A stretch of 64,000 bases of DNA from an uncultured Bacteroidales bacterium (GTDB taxonomy: Bacteria; Bacteroidota; Bacteroidia; Bacteroidales; Paludibacteraceae): assembly GCA_946616535.1 (NCBI GenBank), contig CAMOJA010000006.1, forward strand, positions 50,789 through 114,788, given 5' to 3'. Position numbers and translations under genes: made by a program. Shown one piece after another: positions 15,586 to 25,241 of this stretch. The notes under the pieces were generated by a model. The model was not told the origin of the DNA, searched no databases, and saw only the letters and a list, made by a program, of their open reading frames with translations. Numbering within the stretch: position 1 is the first letter of the stretch; the number at the start of each line of letters is the position of its first letter.

Positions 15586-16401
15586 ATGTCTGTACATGTA
15601 CAAAATAGCCGAATGACGACTTCCAAACTGCGTCAGATGAAGGCTAACGGCGAGAAGATCGCCATGCTAACAAGTTATGATTTTACCCTTGCCTCTCTCG
15701 TCGATGAGGCAGGGATTGATATGATTTTAGTGGGCGACAGCGCCAGCAACGTCGTTTGCGGCAACCAATACACGCTGCCCATCACCGTGGATGAGATGAT
15801 CTTCCTCACCAAAGGAGTTGTCCGTGCGGCGCAGCACTCGCTCGTCGTTTGCGACATGCCTTTCGGCAGCTATCAGGTGAGCGAAGAGGAAGCCGTGCGC
15901 AACGCCATCAAGATCCTCAAGGAATCCGGTTGCGATGCCGTCAAACTCGAGGGCGGCGAAGAGATCCTTCCTGCTATCCGCCACATGATCCAAGCCGGCG
16001 TACCCGTCATGGGACACCTCGGCCTGACGCCGCAGAGCGTCAATCAGTTCGGCGGTTACGGCCTGCGCGCGAAAGAAGAGGCAGAGGCTGCCAAACTGCT
16101 CCACGACGCCAAACTCCTGGACGAAGCCGGCTGTTTCTCCATCGTCCTGGAGAAGATCCCTGCGGCGTTGGCAGAGAAAGTAACGAAAGCCGTCTCCTGC
16201 CCGGTCATCGGTATCGGCGCCGGCAATGGTTGCGACGGACAAGTCCTTGTGCTCCACGACATGTTAGGCCTGAACCAAGGCTTCAAACCCAAGTTCCTCC
16301 GCCATTTTGCCACCCTCGCTCAGAACGTCAAAGATGCAGTAAGCGAATACGTCAACGCGGTCAAAGACAGTTCCTTCCCCAACGCGGAAGAATCCTACTA
16401 A
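15586..16401 (+). CDS. panB: 3-methyl-2-oxobutanoate hydroxymethyltransferase
   Basis: A TIM-barrel enzyme of 271 residues that transfers a hydroxymethyl group from methylene-tetrahydrofolate to 2-oxoisovalerate, the first committed step of pantothenate synthesis. Signatures: KIAMLTSYDFTLASLVDEAG, ILVGDSASNVV (metal-binding Asp), VKLEGG, VMGHLGLTPQ, CPVIGIGAGNGCDGQVLV. Full length. It is cotranscribed with the permease gene and followed by a strong terminator. Confidence 0.95.
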   Translation: MSVHVQNSRMTTSKLRQMKANGEKIAMLTSYDFTLASLVDEAGIDMILVGDSASNVVCGNQYTLPITVDEMIFLTKGVVRAAQHSLVVCDMPFGSYQVSEEEAVRNAIKILKESGCDAVKLEGGEEILPAIRHMIQAGVPVMGHLGLTPQSVNQFGGYGLRAKEEAEAAKLLHDAKLLDEAGCFSIVLEKIPAALAEKVTKAVSCPVIGIGAGNGCDGQVLVLHDMLGLNQGFKPKFLRHFATLAQNVKDAVSEYVNAVKDSSFPNAEESY

Positions 16402-16424
16402 TCGTACATATGCACGATATACAC

Positions 16425-16452
16425 AAAAAAGAGGCCCTCGAGCCTCTTTTTT
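16425..16452. terminator. Bidirectional intrinsic terminator between panB and the convergent membrane-protein gene
   Basis: Stem AAAAAAGAGGC / GCCTCTTTTTT with a 6-nt loop. It has A and T tracts on both sides, so it serves both convergent genes. Confidence 0.9.
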
Positions 16453-16471
16453 TATGGTATATAACTGTGTA

Positions 16472-17218
16472 TTACGGGATGAGTTTCTGAATCTCCGTAG
16501 CGATCTCGTCCATGTACTTGTTTCCGGTCTCCGGGTTGATCGGCAGTGCGCCGAAATCCAGCGTGATAAACGGATGCATACTATCGGATGTCACGAGCTT
16601 CAGGTCCTTGCGTCCCATGCGTACCTCCATGATCTCCGAGAAAGGAATAACGATTCCCTGGGCAAACAAGAGCCCCAACTCACGGTTCGCGAGGATATTT
16701 CTGCCGGTGAGAATATCATGCTGATACCAAACCTCATAATCATCGCCCAGCGTCTCCTTGATGAGCGCCTCCGCCTGCGGATTGAGAGTAGCTGCCTCAC
16801 GTCTCCACTGCTCGCGTTGTTGCTCACGAGCCGCCGCTGCCTCACGCACGTGCTCCTCATTCTCATTCACGTATTCGTCGATGGAAGCCATATAAGCGTT
16901 ACGACGGGAACGAAGCCCGATGAGTATCAACAGATCCGCCAGAATCACTACTGCCGGATAAGCCAACGTGCCATAGAAATCCTGCAAATAGAAAGGTATC
17001 GGGATATAGGCAATCGCCAAAAGCAGACTGACATACAACAACCAGCGGCATTTGTTATGCGCATGGCGGATCGCATGAATCGTCTGCTCACGCGTCACTT
17101 CACGCACGACTTTCAGCCGGTCACGAGCGTCAAACCACTTCCATACCAGGAAGAAGGACACCAACATCAATCCAATGAGGATAAACAATAAGGAATAGAG
17201 TAAAAATTCGAGTCTCAT
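16472..17218 (-). CDS. Membrane protein of unknown function (248 aa)
   Basis: Three likely membrane helices in the first ~115 residues (LLYSLLFILIGLMLVSFFLV; LLYVSLLLAIAYIPIPFYL; AVVILADLLILIGL), then a charged coiled segment rich in Glu and Arg, and a C-terminal globular domain of about 110 residues that looks PH-like (YQHDILTGRNILANRELGLLF, FSEIMEVRMGRKDLKLV). No family recognised. Convergent to panB and divergent from galK, with its own promoter. Confidence 0.6.
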   Translation of the reverse strand: MRLEFLLYSLLFILIGLMLVSFFLVWKWFDARDRLKVVREVTREQTIHAIRHAHNKCRWLLYVSLLLAIAYIPIPFYLQDFYGTLAYPAVVILADLLILIGLRSRRNAYMASIDEYVNENEEHVREAAAAREQQREQWRREAATLNPQAEALIKETLGDDYEVWYQHDILTGRNILANRELGLLFAQGIVIPFSEIMEVRMGRKDLKLVTSDSMHPFITLDFGALPINPETGNKYMDEIATEIQKLIP

Positions 17219-17267
17219 ACGCTTATAGATTTGAGGGTTAAATTAAGTCTATTTTTAAAACTCGCCA

Positions 17268-17299
17268 CAAAGTTACAACAAATTTTCCGAATATGCAAG
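17268..17299 (-). promoter_or_regulatory. Promoter of the membrane-protein gene
   Basis: Minus strand CTTGCATAT, then TAACTTTG at 17275-17268. Same extended -33 box as the divergent galK promoter about 65 bp away. Confidence 0.75.
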
Positions 17300-17335
17300 A
17301 GTTCTTACTATTTTTATTGCATATTTCAATAAAAA

Positions 17336-17368
17336 CTTGCATATTTGAAAAAAAAAACGTACCTTTGC
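17336..17368 (+). promoter_or_regulatory. Promoter of the gal operon
   Basis: CTTGCATAT at 17336, 20 bp gap, TACCTTTG at 17360-17367; galK starts at 17406. Confidence 0.85.
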
Positions 17369-17405
17369 ATGCTATTTTTAGTTAAACATTCATTTTACCA
17401 CTACT

Positions 17406-18587
17406 ATGACAACACAAGAAATGAAACAGGCATTTGAGCAAGCCTATCATCAGAAAGCTCAGAAAATCTTCTTCTCCCCGGGTCGTGTCAATCTTATCGG
17501 CGAGCACACCGATTACAACGGCGGCGCTGTTTTTCCTTGCGCACTCAGTTTCGGTGCATGGCTCTTGATCGCCAAGAATAACGACCGCGTGCTGCGGTTC
17601 CATTCGCTGAACATGCCGCAGGTGTATGAGATTCCGATGGACGCTATCGCTCCGCAGCCTGATCGCGCTTGGTGTAACTACTCGCTGGGATGTATCGAGA
17701 TCATCCGTCGCCGCCATCCGGAGGCGAAACTGGAGAGCGGTTATGACTTGCTCTACTATGGTAACGTGCCCGCAGGAGCAGGTCTGAGCAGTTCCGCTGC
17801 CATGGAGGTGGTTACCGCACGCGCCTTCACCGAAGAGATGGGTTGGAAAGATCCGGACGACAAGAAATACCGCACGGAGTTGGCTCTCATCGGCCAGGCT
17901 TGCGAGCATGAGTACGCCGGCGTGATGTGCGGTATCATGGATCAGTTCGCGAGTGCGCAGGGCAAGAAAGACCATGCTATCCACCTCAACTGCGACACCC
18001 TCGAGTTCGAGCACGTGCCCGTCAAACTGGATGGCATCAAAGTGGTCATCACCAATACCCACAGCCCGCATCATCTGGACAGCGGCGCGTACAACGACCG
18101 CGTCCGCCAATGCCACACCGCCGTGGAGCAGATCAGCAAAGTGAAACCCATCAAGTTCCTTGCTGAGCTGACCGAGGACGACTGGAAAGAAGTGGAATCC
18201 GCTATCACCGACCCGATTGCGAAGAAACGTGCCCGCCACGTCGTAGGCGAAGTAGCACGTACCGCAGCAGCCGTAGAGGCGCTCAAGAAAGGCGAGATCG
18301 CGTATTTCGGCGAACTGATGACCGCCAGCCATGTATCCCTCCGCGACGATTATGAAGTGACCGGTCCGGAGCTCGACGCCCTTGCTGAAGCCGCTTGGCA
18401 GGTAGAAGGCGTACTCGGCAGCCGTATGACCGGTGGCGGTTTCGGAGGATGTACCGTCAGCCTCGTCAAAGAAGAAGCTATCGACCGCTTCAAAGCTTTC
18501 GTCGGCGCTGAGTACGAGAAGAAGACCGGCCTCAAGGCGGATTTCTATGTTGCAGAAATCGGTGACGGCGTAATGAGATTAGAGTGA
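17406..18587 (+). CDS. galK: Galactokinase
   Basis: A 393-residue GHMP kinase that phosphorylates alpha-D-galactose with ATP. Galactokinase signature PGRVNLIGEHTDYNGG at residues 25-40, GHMP ATP loop PAGAGLSSSAAMEV, the catalytic-Asp region CGIMDQFAS, and motif 3 SRMTGGGFGGCTVSLV. Full length. First gene of a unit with galM and a GH2 glycosidase, so galactose released and epimerised is taken into the Leloir pathway; galT and galE are not in view. Confidence 0.96.
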   Translation: MTTQEMKQAFEQAYHQKAQKIFFSPGRVNLIGEHTDYNGGAVFPCALSFGAWLLIAKNNDRVLRFHSLNMPQVYEIPMDAIAPQPDRAWCNYSLGCIEIIRRRHPEAKLESGYDLLYYGNVPAGAGLSSSAAMEVVTARAFTEEMGWKDPDDKKYRTELALIGQACEHEYAGVMCGIMDQFASAQGKKDHAIHLNCDTLEFEHVPVKLDGIKVVITNTHSPHHLDSGAYNDRVRQCHTAVEQISKVKPIKFLAELTEDDWKEVESAITDPIAKKRARHVVGEVARTAAAVEALKKGEIAYFGELMTASHVSLRDDYEVTGPELDALAEAAWQVEGVLGSRMTGGGFGGCTVSLVKEEAIDRFKAFVGAEYEKKTGLKADFYVAEIGDGVMRLE

Positions 18588-18590
18588 TTT

Positions 18591-18641
18591 TCGAAATATC
18601 GAAATATCGAAATATCGAAATATCGAAATACCGAAATACCG
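18591..18641. repeat. TCGAAATA octamer array between galK and galM
   Basis: Five exact TCGAAATA units followed by one CCGAAATA and a partial one, ending just before the galM start at 18646. It may affect the galM ribosome-binding region. Confidence 0.9.
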
Positions 18642-18645
18642 GCTT

Positions 18646-19641
18646 ATGAAACCCATCCAATTCTATACCATCAAGAGCAGCGGTGGTCTCAAAGCGGAGA
18701 TCTCGAATCTCGGCGCGAAGATCACCAAACTGCTGGTCGCCAACCGCAAAGGGGAAGTCAAGGATATCGTCCTTGGCTTCCGCACAGCGGAGGAGTGGCG
18801 AACCAAAGAGACCTATTTCAACGCCATCTGCGGACGTGTAGCCAACCGCATCAAAGACGGCAAGTTCACCCTCGACGGCAAGACCTACCAACTACCCGTC
18901 AACAACGGCACAAACAGCCTGCACGGCGGCGTGGAGGGATTCAACGCGAAGATATGGGAGGTCGTCGGGCAGAGTATCTATGAGATCAAACTCCGCTACC
19001 GCGCCAAAGACGGCGAGGAAGGCTATCCCGGCAACGTGGACATCTATGTCACTTATACCGCGACAAAGGACAACCGCCTCGTCATTCATTATGAGGCGAA
19101 GACCGACGCCCCCACCCTCGTGGCGATGACCAACCATGCCTATTTCAACCTTGCGGGCGAAGACGGCGGACGCGTGGACGAGCATGTGCTGCAAGTATTC
19201 GCAGACCGCTACACCCCCTTCGACGACACCGCTTGTCCAACCGGAGAAATCCTCCCCGTAGAGGGCACACCGATGGATTTCCGCCAGCCCGTACGCATCG
19301 GCGACCGCATCCACGACAAGTTCTTCGAGCCGGGCAGAGGTATCGACAACAACTGGTGTCTTTGCGATGGAGACGCGCCCAAAGAGCTGCGCCACGCCGC
19401 AACCCTCCAAGCCGACGGAAGGACTATGGAGTGTTGGACGACGATGAAGGGTCTGCAGGTCTATACCGGCAACTGGATCGAGAAGAACGAAGGAAAGAAC
19501 GGCAAGCTCTACGACGAGCAGCACGCCGTTTGTCTCGAGGCGCAGAACTGGCCTGACAGCATCAATCATCCCTCCTTCCCGAATATCATTCTCCGTCCCG
19601 GCGAGAAACTCGACGAGATAACCGAATACCGATTCCTCTAA
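18646..19641 (+). CDS. galM: Aldose 1-epimerase (mutarotase)
   Basis: 331 residues. It interconverts alpha and beta anomers of galactose (or another aldose). Family marks: FNAICGRVANRI, NNGTNSLHGG, catalytic His in TNHAYFNLAG, and the catalytic Glu in the C-terminal CLEAQNWPDS. No clear signal peptide, so cytoplasmic, and placed between galK and the GH2 gene as expected for galactoside breakdown. Confidence 0.93.
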   Translation: MKPIQFYTIKSSGGLKAEISNLGAKITKLLVANRKGEVKDIVLGFRTAEEWRTKETYFNAICGRVANRIKDGKFTLDGKTYQLPVNNGTNSLHGGVEGFNAKIWEVVGQSIYEIKLRYRAKDGEEGYPGNVDIYVTYTATKDNRLVIHYEAKTDAPTLVAMTNHAYFNLAGEDGGRVDEHVLQVFADRYTPFDDTACPTGEILPVEGTPMDFRQPVRIGDRIHDKFFEPGRGIDNNWCLCDGDAPKELRHAATLQADGRTMECWTTMKGLQVYTGNWIEKNEGKNGKLYDEQHAVCLEAQNWPDSINHPSFPNIILRPGEKLDEITEYRFL

Positions 19642-19669
19642 CCCCCTAATCCTCTAACCCCCTAACCCG

Positions 19670-22117
19670 ATGCTTTGCATTTTATTAGCAATTAGCACCC
19701 TCCTGACCTCCTGGCAGTTCCGCCAGGAGCCGTCGGCTCAGATGCCGAACGTCGATACCGTTTGGCGCGAAGTGACCATCCCTCACGACTGGGCAATCAG
19801 CGGACCTTTTGACCGCGAGAACGACCTCCAGAAAGTCATCGTCGTGCAGAACGGCGAAAACGAGGCGACCTGGAAAACCGGGCGCAGCGGCGGACTCCCG
19901 TGGATGGGAAAAGGCCACTATCGCACACGCGTCAAAGTCAATAAGGACAAGTTCTACACCCTCGTCTTCGATGGTGCGATGAGCCACGCCGACGTCTATG
20001 TCAACGGCGAAGAGATGGTCTATTGGCCCTATGGCTACAACACTTTCGATTGCTACATCCTCCCCCACCTCATCACCTCCGACTCCGTGGATATCGATGT
20101 CTTTCTGGAGAACAAACCCCAGCAGAGCCGTTGGTATCCGGGCGCAGGACTCTACCGCAACGTCCATCTCGTAGAGAGCCATCCCGTGCATATCCCGACT
20201 TTCGGTATCCTCATCCGGACGCCTAAAGTGAGCAAGGATTTTGCGCAGATCACCTTCGCCGCCGAGCTACAAAACGGTGTGGAGGAGTTAACGAGTGAAC
20301 GAGTGAAAGAGTTGATGAATGAGGGGTTCAGCGTCCACACCGACATCCTCTTCGACGGCAAAGTGGTAGCCACCATCGACGGACAGGAAGGGGCAACGGA
20401 CATCCGCAGCCCGCAGCTATGGAGCCCTGAGACGCCGAACATCTACATAGCGCGCACGCGCGTCTGTAAAAACAAGGAGATCATCGACGAAGTGAATACC
20501 CCCTTCGGGATCCGCTCTGTCAGCTACACCCCCGAGAACGGTTTTCAGCTCAACGGCGAGACCCGTAAGTTCAAGGGCGTGTGCCTCCATCATGACCTCG
20601 GTCCGCTCGGCGTGGCGATTCATAAGGACGCCCTGCGTCACCAGCTGACCATGCTCAAAGAGATGGGTTGCGACGCCGTCCGAACGAGTCATAACATGCC
20701 CGCGCCGGAACTCGTGGAGCTCTGCGACGAGATGGGAATCATGCTCTGCGTCGAGCCTTTCGACGTCTGGAACCACGGCAAGACCGACAATGACTACCAC
20801 GTGGAGTTCGACGACTGGTGGAAATGGGACATCACCAACATGGTCAAGCATTTCCGCAACAACCCTTCCGTCATGCTCTGGTCCTCCGGTAATGAGGTAT
20901 GGAACCAAGTTCTGCCGGACGGTATCGGCATCGTGAAGGAGTTGCAGGCTCTCTTCCATCAACTCGACCCCACACGCCCCGTGACGAACGGCATGGACCA
21001 GGCGATGCACGTCATCCATAACGGCTTCGGCGCAGCAGTCGAACTGCCGGGTTTCAACTACCGCACAGGACGCTATTTAGAGGCGTACGAGAACCTGCCG
21101 CAGAAGATGATTCTCGGCTCCGAGACTTCCTCTACCGTCTCTTCCAGAGGCGTGTATAAGATCCCTGCCGTCATCCAGCCCGACAAACTCTACTCCGACA
21201 ACCAGTCCTCCGGTTACGACCTCGAGTACTGCGCGTGGTCAGGTCTGCCCGAGCAGGATTTCCAACTGCAGGATGACTACCCTTGGACACTCGGACAATT
21301 CGTCTGGACAGGTTTTGACTACCTCGGCGAACCCTCGCCGTACGACACCGACGCTTGGCCCAGCCACAGCTCCTATTTCGGCATCATCGACCTCGCGTCC
21401 CTTCCCAAAGACCGTTTCTGGCTCTATCGCAGTCAGTGGAACAAATCCGACGAGACACTGCATCTCCTCCCGCACTGGAACTGGAAGAAAGGCGACAAAG
21501 TGCCTGTCTTCTGCTACACCTCCTACCCCGAGGCGGAACTCTTCGTCAACGGAAAGAGTTTTGGCAGACTCCGCCATGCGACCCCCGAAGAGACCGGGCA
21601 GCTCGCCAAAGGCGACCTCTCTGTAACTCTCCCGCAACCCGAAGGAAACAAGGCAGCACGCGTAAGCCAAATGCCGCAAGTCGGCAAATTCGAGATCCCC
21701 GAATGGGGTTCTGCCCCGCGCCCGGAACTCTTACCGCGCTACCGCCTCATGTGGTTCGATGTGCCCTATAAGAAAGGAAAGATCGAAGTCGTGGCCTACG
21801 ATGCCAACGGCAAAGAAGCGGCGCGCGAGACTATCCGTACAGCCTCCAAACCCCACCACTTGGTCGTAGAATGTGCCAACGCCGGCGAGAATCCCGAAGA
21901 ACTATACTACATGACCGTCAAGGTGGTCGATCGGAAAGGCAACCTCTGCCCCTTCGCCAATAACCTCATTTCCTACGAAGGCGAAGGCTTTGTCGCCGCT
22001 GCAAACGGAGACGCCACTTGTCTGGACAGCTTCACCGAACCTCAGATGCACGCCTTTGCCGGCCAATGCACCTTCATCATCCGCAAAGGTTCCAAGGGAA
22101 ACTTCCGCATGAAGTAA
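19670..22117 (+). CDS. Exported GH2 glycoside hydrolase (beta-galactosidase type)
   Basis: 815 residues with an N-terminal signal sequence (MLCILLAISTLLTSW), a sugar-binding jelly-roll (IPHDWAISGPF, YRTRVKV, WYPGAGLYRNV), Ig-like domain, TIM barrel and C-terminal domains. Acid/base Glu 409 in SSGNEVWNQ, nucleophile Glu 485 in ILGSETSST; the barrel start motif FKGVCLHHDLGPLG and VRTSHNMPAPEL are present. Residues about 206-218 (LTSERVKELMNEG) come from a tandem ACGAGTGA array. Context with galK and galM favours beta-galactosidase; beta-glucuronidase and other GH2 activities cannot be excluded. Likely periplasmic. Confidence 0.88.
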   Translation: MLCILLAISTLLTSWQFRQEPSAQMPNVDTVWREVTIPHDWAISGPFDRENDLQKVIVVQNGENEATWKTGRSGGLPWMGKGHYRTRVKVNKDKFYTLVFDGAMSHADVYVNGEEMVYWPYGYNTFDCYILPHLITSDSVDIDVFLENKPQQSRWYPGAGLYRNVHLVESHPVHIPTFGILIRTPKVSKDFAQITFAAELQNGVEELTSERVKELMNEGFSVHTDILFDGKVVATIDGQEGATDIRSPQLWSPETPNIYIARTRVCKNKEIIDEVNTPFGIRSVSYTPENGFQLNGETRKFKGVCLHHDLGPLGVAIHKDALRHQLTMLKEMGCDAVRTSHNMPAPELVELCDEMGIMLCVEPFDVWNHGKTDNDYHVEFDDWWKWDITNMVKHFRNNPSVMLWSSGNEVWNQVLPDGIGIVKELQALFHQLDPTRPVTNGMDQAMHVIHNGFGAAVELPGFNYRTGRYLEAYENLPQKMILGSETSSTVSSRGVYKIPAVIQPDKLYSDNQSSGYDLEYCAWSGLPEQDFQLQDDYPWTLGQFVWTGFDYLGEPSPYDTDAWPSHSSYFGIIDLASLPKDRFWLYRSQWNKSDETLHLLPHWNWKKGDKVPVFCYTSYPEAELFVNGKSFGRLRHATPEETGQLAKGDLSVTLPQPEGNKAARVSQMPQVGKFEIPEWGSAPRPELLPRYRLMWFDVPYKKGKIEVVAYDANGKEAARETIRTASKPHHLVVECANAGENPEELYYMTVKVVDRKGNLCPFANNLISYEGEGFVAAANGDATCLDSFTEPQMHAFAGQCTFIIRKGSKGNFRMK
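20286..20322. repeat. ACGAGTGA array inside the GH2 gene
   Basis: Imperfect 8 bp units (ACGAGTGA, ACGAGTGA, AAGAGTTGA, TGAATGAG) in frame in the interdomain region. Confidence 0.65.
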
Positions 22118-22154
22118 AACCAAATTCCCCTTCCGTCGCCCAACAGTTTTGGCA

Positions 22155-22262
22155 CACTCCAAAATGAGCCGGAAGTGAGCCGAAAATGAGCCGAAAGTAA
22201 GCCCAATCCCGACGGTCAAACGACGGTCAACCGACGGTCAACCGACAGTCAAAGCCAACGTA
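22155..22262. repeat. Two adjoining arrays: ATGAGCCGAAA and GACGGTCAAAC
   Basis: First, 11 bp units AATGAGCCGGA, AGTGAGCCGAA, AATGAGCCGAA. Then four GACGGTCAA(A/C)C units (11 bp). The second array and its flanks (AATCCCGACGG on the left, CAAAGCCAA on the right) recur inside the ABC-F gene at 42154. The whole gap 22118-22344 has no gene. Confidence 0.85.
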
Positions 22263-22291
22263 AGTACTCTGTAAGTTCTCTGTAACTACAA

Positions 22292-22323
22292 AAAATAGCC
22301 CGGACAAATGCCCGGGCTATTTT
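22292..22323. terminator. Bidirectional terminator between the gal unit and the Sus-like operon
   Basis: Stem AAAATAGCCCGG / CCGGGCTATTTT with an 8 nt loop, flanked by A and T tracts. It serves both convergent units. Confidence 0.9.
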
Positions 22324-22344
22324 GTTTATCAGAAGACAATAACT

Positions 22345-23505
22345 TTATTGAATTTCGAAGGAAGCCTCGAAAGTCTCGCCATCGAATACAACGTTATCAC
22401 CAGCTGCCCATGCGCCATTATAGATAACTTTGTACTGGAAATTAGCAGGATAATCACCTGTCCAACTCCAAGTAGCAGAATTAGCATCGTAAGTCATCTC
22501 ACGGTCAGAATCACCCCAGGACTTCTCATCGAAGTTACCAGTGAAGATACACTTGTCACCTTCTGTGTATTCACGATTTGAGATTGTTACAGTAAAGGTT
22601 CCATTTCCAGCAGGTACTTCCTGTGCAGGCTCTTCCGGACAAACCTGATCCTCAGTAATACCGAAGTTCAAGAAACCATAAACGGTCGGCTCCATCGTTG
22701 TGAAGTCAACTTTCATGTTGTCTGCTTTCTTCACGCAAGCTTTTTCTTCATCATAAACCATCTGGTCGTTAGCCCAGTCAGCGTTTACGCAGAACTTGTA
22801 CTCTTTTCCTACGATAGCCGGAAGAGTGATTGTCCAATTGCTGCCGGAACCATTCATCGGGTATGCAGTCTGATCCCAAGATTTCTCAAATGCATTGCCC
22901 ACGATGTAAACAGTACCGCCTTCTGCGACAGGGGTCTCAACGGTCAGGTTGAAAGTAACGTCATAGAACACATCATCAACACAAGGATCATTCTTGAAGC
23001 CATACGACTTAACATACACCACGTCAGCAGATGCCTCGCAGACGAGTTTGGTCTCATCGGTATTCTCTGTTACAAAAGAAGCTGCTCCACCGAGAATCTC
23101 GCACGGATGATCCTTCTGATCGAACCATTGATATGCCCAATCTGAGGGGAAAGTTCCATCCTTCTTAAGAGCACAAGGTTTACCCTCGAGGTGGTCAACA
23201 GTCTCCAGAGGAATTACTGCAACATACCAGCCTTCGTAGCCCTCCAAAGCCTTGAAATGAACCAGTGCATCTACATCATCGACACTATAACCATTGTAGT
23301 TACCTGCGAATACAAAACCAACCTCATCGCATACGTCAGCGATGTTGGCAATATTCCAGACAACGGTTGTAGCACCCTCAGTAGCAGCTACGTCAGGAGT
23401 AGTTTTTTGGATTTCCGGCTCTTCAGTACCGCCAGATTTCTTACATCCAACTGCCAAAATGGTACATGCCATCATGACAATTGCCATAAATTTACTTGCT
23501 TTCAT
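22345..23505 (-). CDS. Surface lipoprotein in the SusE/F position
   Basis: 386 residues. Signal peptide with lipobox LAVGC (Cys 21), then KKSGGTEEPE, an acidic stretch typical of surface-exported Bacteroidetes lipoproteins. A first domain of about 145 residues with several Cys, then two beta-sandwich domains with starch-binding-like text (GTVYIVGNAFEKSWDQ; NWTITLPAIVGKEYKFCVN; CIFTGNFDEKSWGDSD). It lies last in the operon after susC and susD, where SusE/SusF or other glycan-binding lipoproteins sit. An alpha-glucan ligand is suggested by the CBM-like repeats but not proven. Confidence 0.7.
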   Translation of the reverse strand: MKASKFMAIVMMACTILAVGCKKSGGTEEPEIQKTTPDVAATEGATTVVWNIANIADVCDEVGFVFAGNYNGYSVDDVDALVHFKALEGYEGWYVAVIPLETVDHLEGKPCALKKDGTFPSDWAYQWFDQKDHPCEILGGAASFVTENTDETKLVCEASADVVYVKSYGFKNDPCVDDVFYDVTFNLTVETPVAEGGTVYIVGNAFEKSWDQTAYPMNGSGSNWTITLPAIVGKEYKFCVNADWANDQMVYDEEKACVKKADNMKVDFTTMEPTVYGFLNFGITEDQVCPEEPAQEVPAGNGTFTVTISNREYTEGDKCIFTGNFDEKSWGDSDREMTYDANSATWSWTGDYPANFQYKVIYNGAWAAGDNVVFDGETFEASFEIQ

Positions 23506-23569
23506 AATGAATTTAATTTAAGTTAATAAAAAAGTTTTGTTGTTAATAAAATATTAATTCCTTTAAGGA

Positions 23570-25216
23570 TTAATAGCCTTCATTTTGTTTGAGGTTATGG
23601 TTAGCCGTTACCTCAGCTAAGGGCAGCGGATAGAGGCAACGGAAATCCTCAATATTCGCAGCCGTACCTAAGATATCGCCACCTTTCCATTCCCAAGGAT
23701 ACGCTTTTCCAGTGAATTTATGGAAACGGATAAGATCGCTACGACGGAAACCTTCCGCATACAACTCACGTCCGCGCTCATCGAGAACGTCATCCAGTGT
23801 GTAACCGGATTTCTCTTCCGCGTGCGCACGACGGCGAACTTTATTGATGGCCTCGTCTGATGTCAGGGTCTTTTGTGCACCGCCGCGGAGAACTGCCTCT
23901 GCATAGTTCAGATAAGCCTCCGCCTTACGCATGAGAGCAAGGTCTGTATCCGGGAACTTGGAATCGTGTGCAGTGCGCGTAGGATCTGCCATAAGATTAC
24001 TATACTTGACAATACCCCAGCCCGAATAGAAATCATCGCCGTCGCGGGTCTTCCAGAAATTAGTTACATAGCCATCACCATTGCAGTTGATCAGCAGCGC
24101 ACGGTCATCTTTTGCAGCTGCAGTAATCTCCGCCGGACCACCTGCGAACGCGCCATATACGGTAGCTGCATCAGCAGCTTTTTTTGCTTCCAACGGGCGT
24201 TTGAATTGCGGGCAGAAGAGCTGAACCAATTGGGCGCGGGAACGGATACATTTCCATGCCTCGGTCGTTCCGGAAGCCGGCATACCGCCGGTATAGCAGG
24301 ATGCGATGAGGAAAAGAGAACCTCCCCATGATTGTGTCTCGACACCATCTTGACCAACAGGAAGAAGAATCTCTTTGTAGGCATCATTCACCGTTGAGAG
24401 GTTGTCGTTGTCGCCCATAAAGAGGAAGCGATATTCGGATGCCAGTTCATAGGAAGAATTGATAACCTTGTCTGCATACTCAGCGGCTTTGTCATAATCA
24501 GCCATGCACTCTGCCTCCGGTTTGCCGGTATAGATAGCGGCATTCAGATAGATACGTGAGAGAAGCAGCCAGGCAGCGGCCTGATCTACGCGGTAGTAAC
24601 TCTCGCGGTTACCTGCCGGAGCCAAATCAGCCTCCAGACTCTCCAACTCAGCGATCAGATCTTTGTAGAGTTCCGCGCGATCATACTGCTCGGGAAGATC
24701 CATAAGGCCGGATTTCCATACCTTGGGTACATTGCCAAACATATCCAGCAGATAGTAGTAGTTGAGGGCACGGATGAAACGTACCTCTGCGGTCTTACGC
24801 GGACCTGCCTCCTCTGCAAACTTGTCAATAAAGAGGTTGCAGAGCGTGATATCAAAGTAGAAACGCGAGTAAACACCTCTTACAAGCGCGTTGGACGAAG
24901 TCCAAGTCGCTTTACGGATATCATCAATTCCGACATCCGGCCAAATCCAATAGACTTGGTCTGCACAATACTCGTTAAGGGAGAACATCATTCGGTAGAA
25001 GGACGAGGTTCCCTCATCCAGACCGGCAACGTCTCCATTGCCGTCAGGACCTTTCTGTCCGGTGAGTGCCAGCGTTGCATAGCACTTCACGAAGAGCTCT
25101 TGCATATCAATGGTGGACTTGGTGTTGGGGTCAATAGACTCCACATTCAAGTTATGCACGCAGGAAGTCATGCCCATCATCAACGCAGCTCCAACTATTG
25201 CAAATATCTTTTTCAT
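23570..25216 (-). CDS. RagB/SusD-family outer-membrane glycan-binding lipoprotein
   Basis: 548 residues with lipobox MTSC (Cys 19) and the SusD pattern: N-terminal TPR-like helices (EVRFIRALNYYYLLDMFGNVP), central AAAWLLLSRIYLNAAIYTG, and the C-terminal signature EAYLNYAEAVLRGG, INKVRRRAH, DERGRELYAEGFRRSDLIRF and LYPLPLAEVTANHNLKQNEGY. It caps the SusC channel and binds the oligosaccharide at the cell surface. It directly follows susC with 25 bp between. Confidence 0.95.
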   Translation of the reverse strand: MKKIFAIVGAALMMGMTSCVHNLNVESIDPNTKSTIDMQELFVKCYATLALTGQKGPDGNGDVAGLDEGTSSFYRMMFSLNEYCADQVYWIWPDVGIDDIRKATWTSSNALVRGVYSRFYFDITLCNLFIDKFAEEAGPRKTAEVRFIRALNYYYLLDMFGNVPKVWKSGLMDLPEQYDRAELYKDLIAELESLEADLAPAGNRESYYRVDQAAAWLLLSRIYLNAAIYTGKPEAECMADYDKAAEYADKVINSSYELASEYRFLFMGDNDNLSTVNDAYKEILLPVGQDGVETQSWGGSLFLIASCYTGGMPASGTTEAWKCIRSRAQLVQLFCPQFKRPLEAKKAADAATVYGAFAGGPAEITAAAKDDRALLINCNGDGYVTNFWKTRDGDDFYSGWGIVKYSNLMADPTRTAHDSKFPDTDLALMRKAEAYLNYAEAVLRGGAQKTLTSDEAINKVRRRAHAEEKSGYTLDDVLDERGRELYAEGFRRSDLIRFHKFTGKAYPWEWKGGDILGTAANIEDFRCLYPLPLAEVTANHNLKQNEGY

Positions 25217-25241
25217 ACTGTTGAATTTGTTTTAAGGTTGA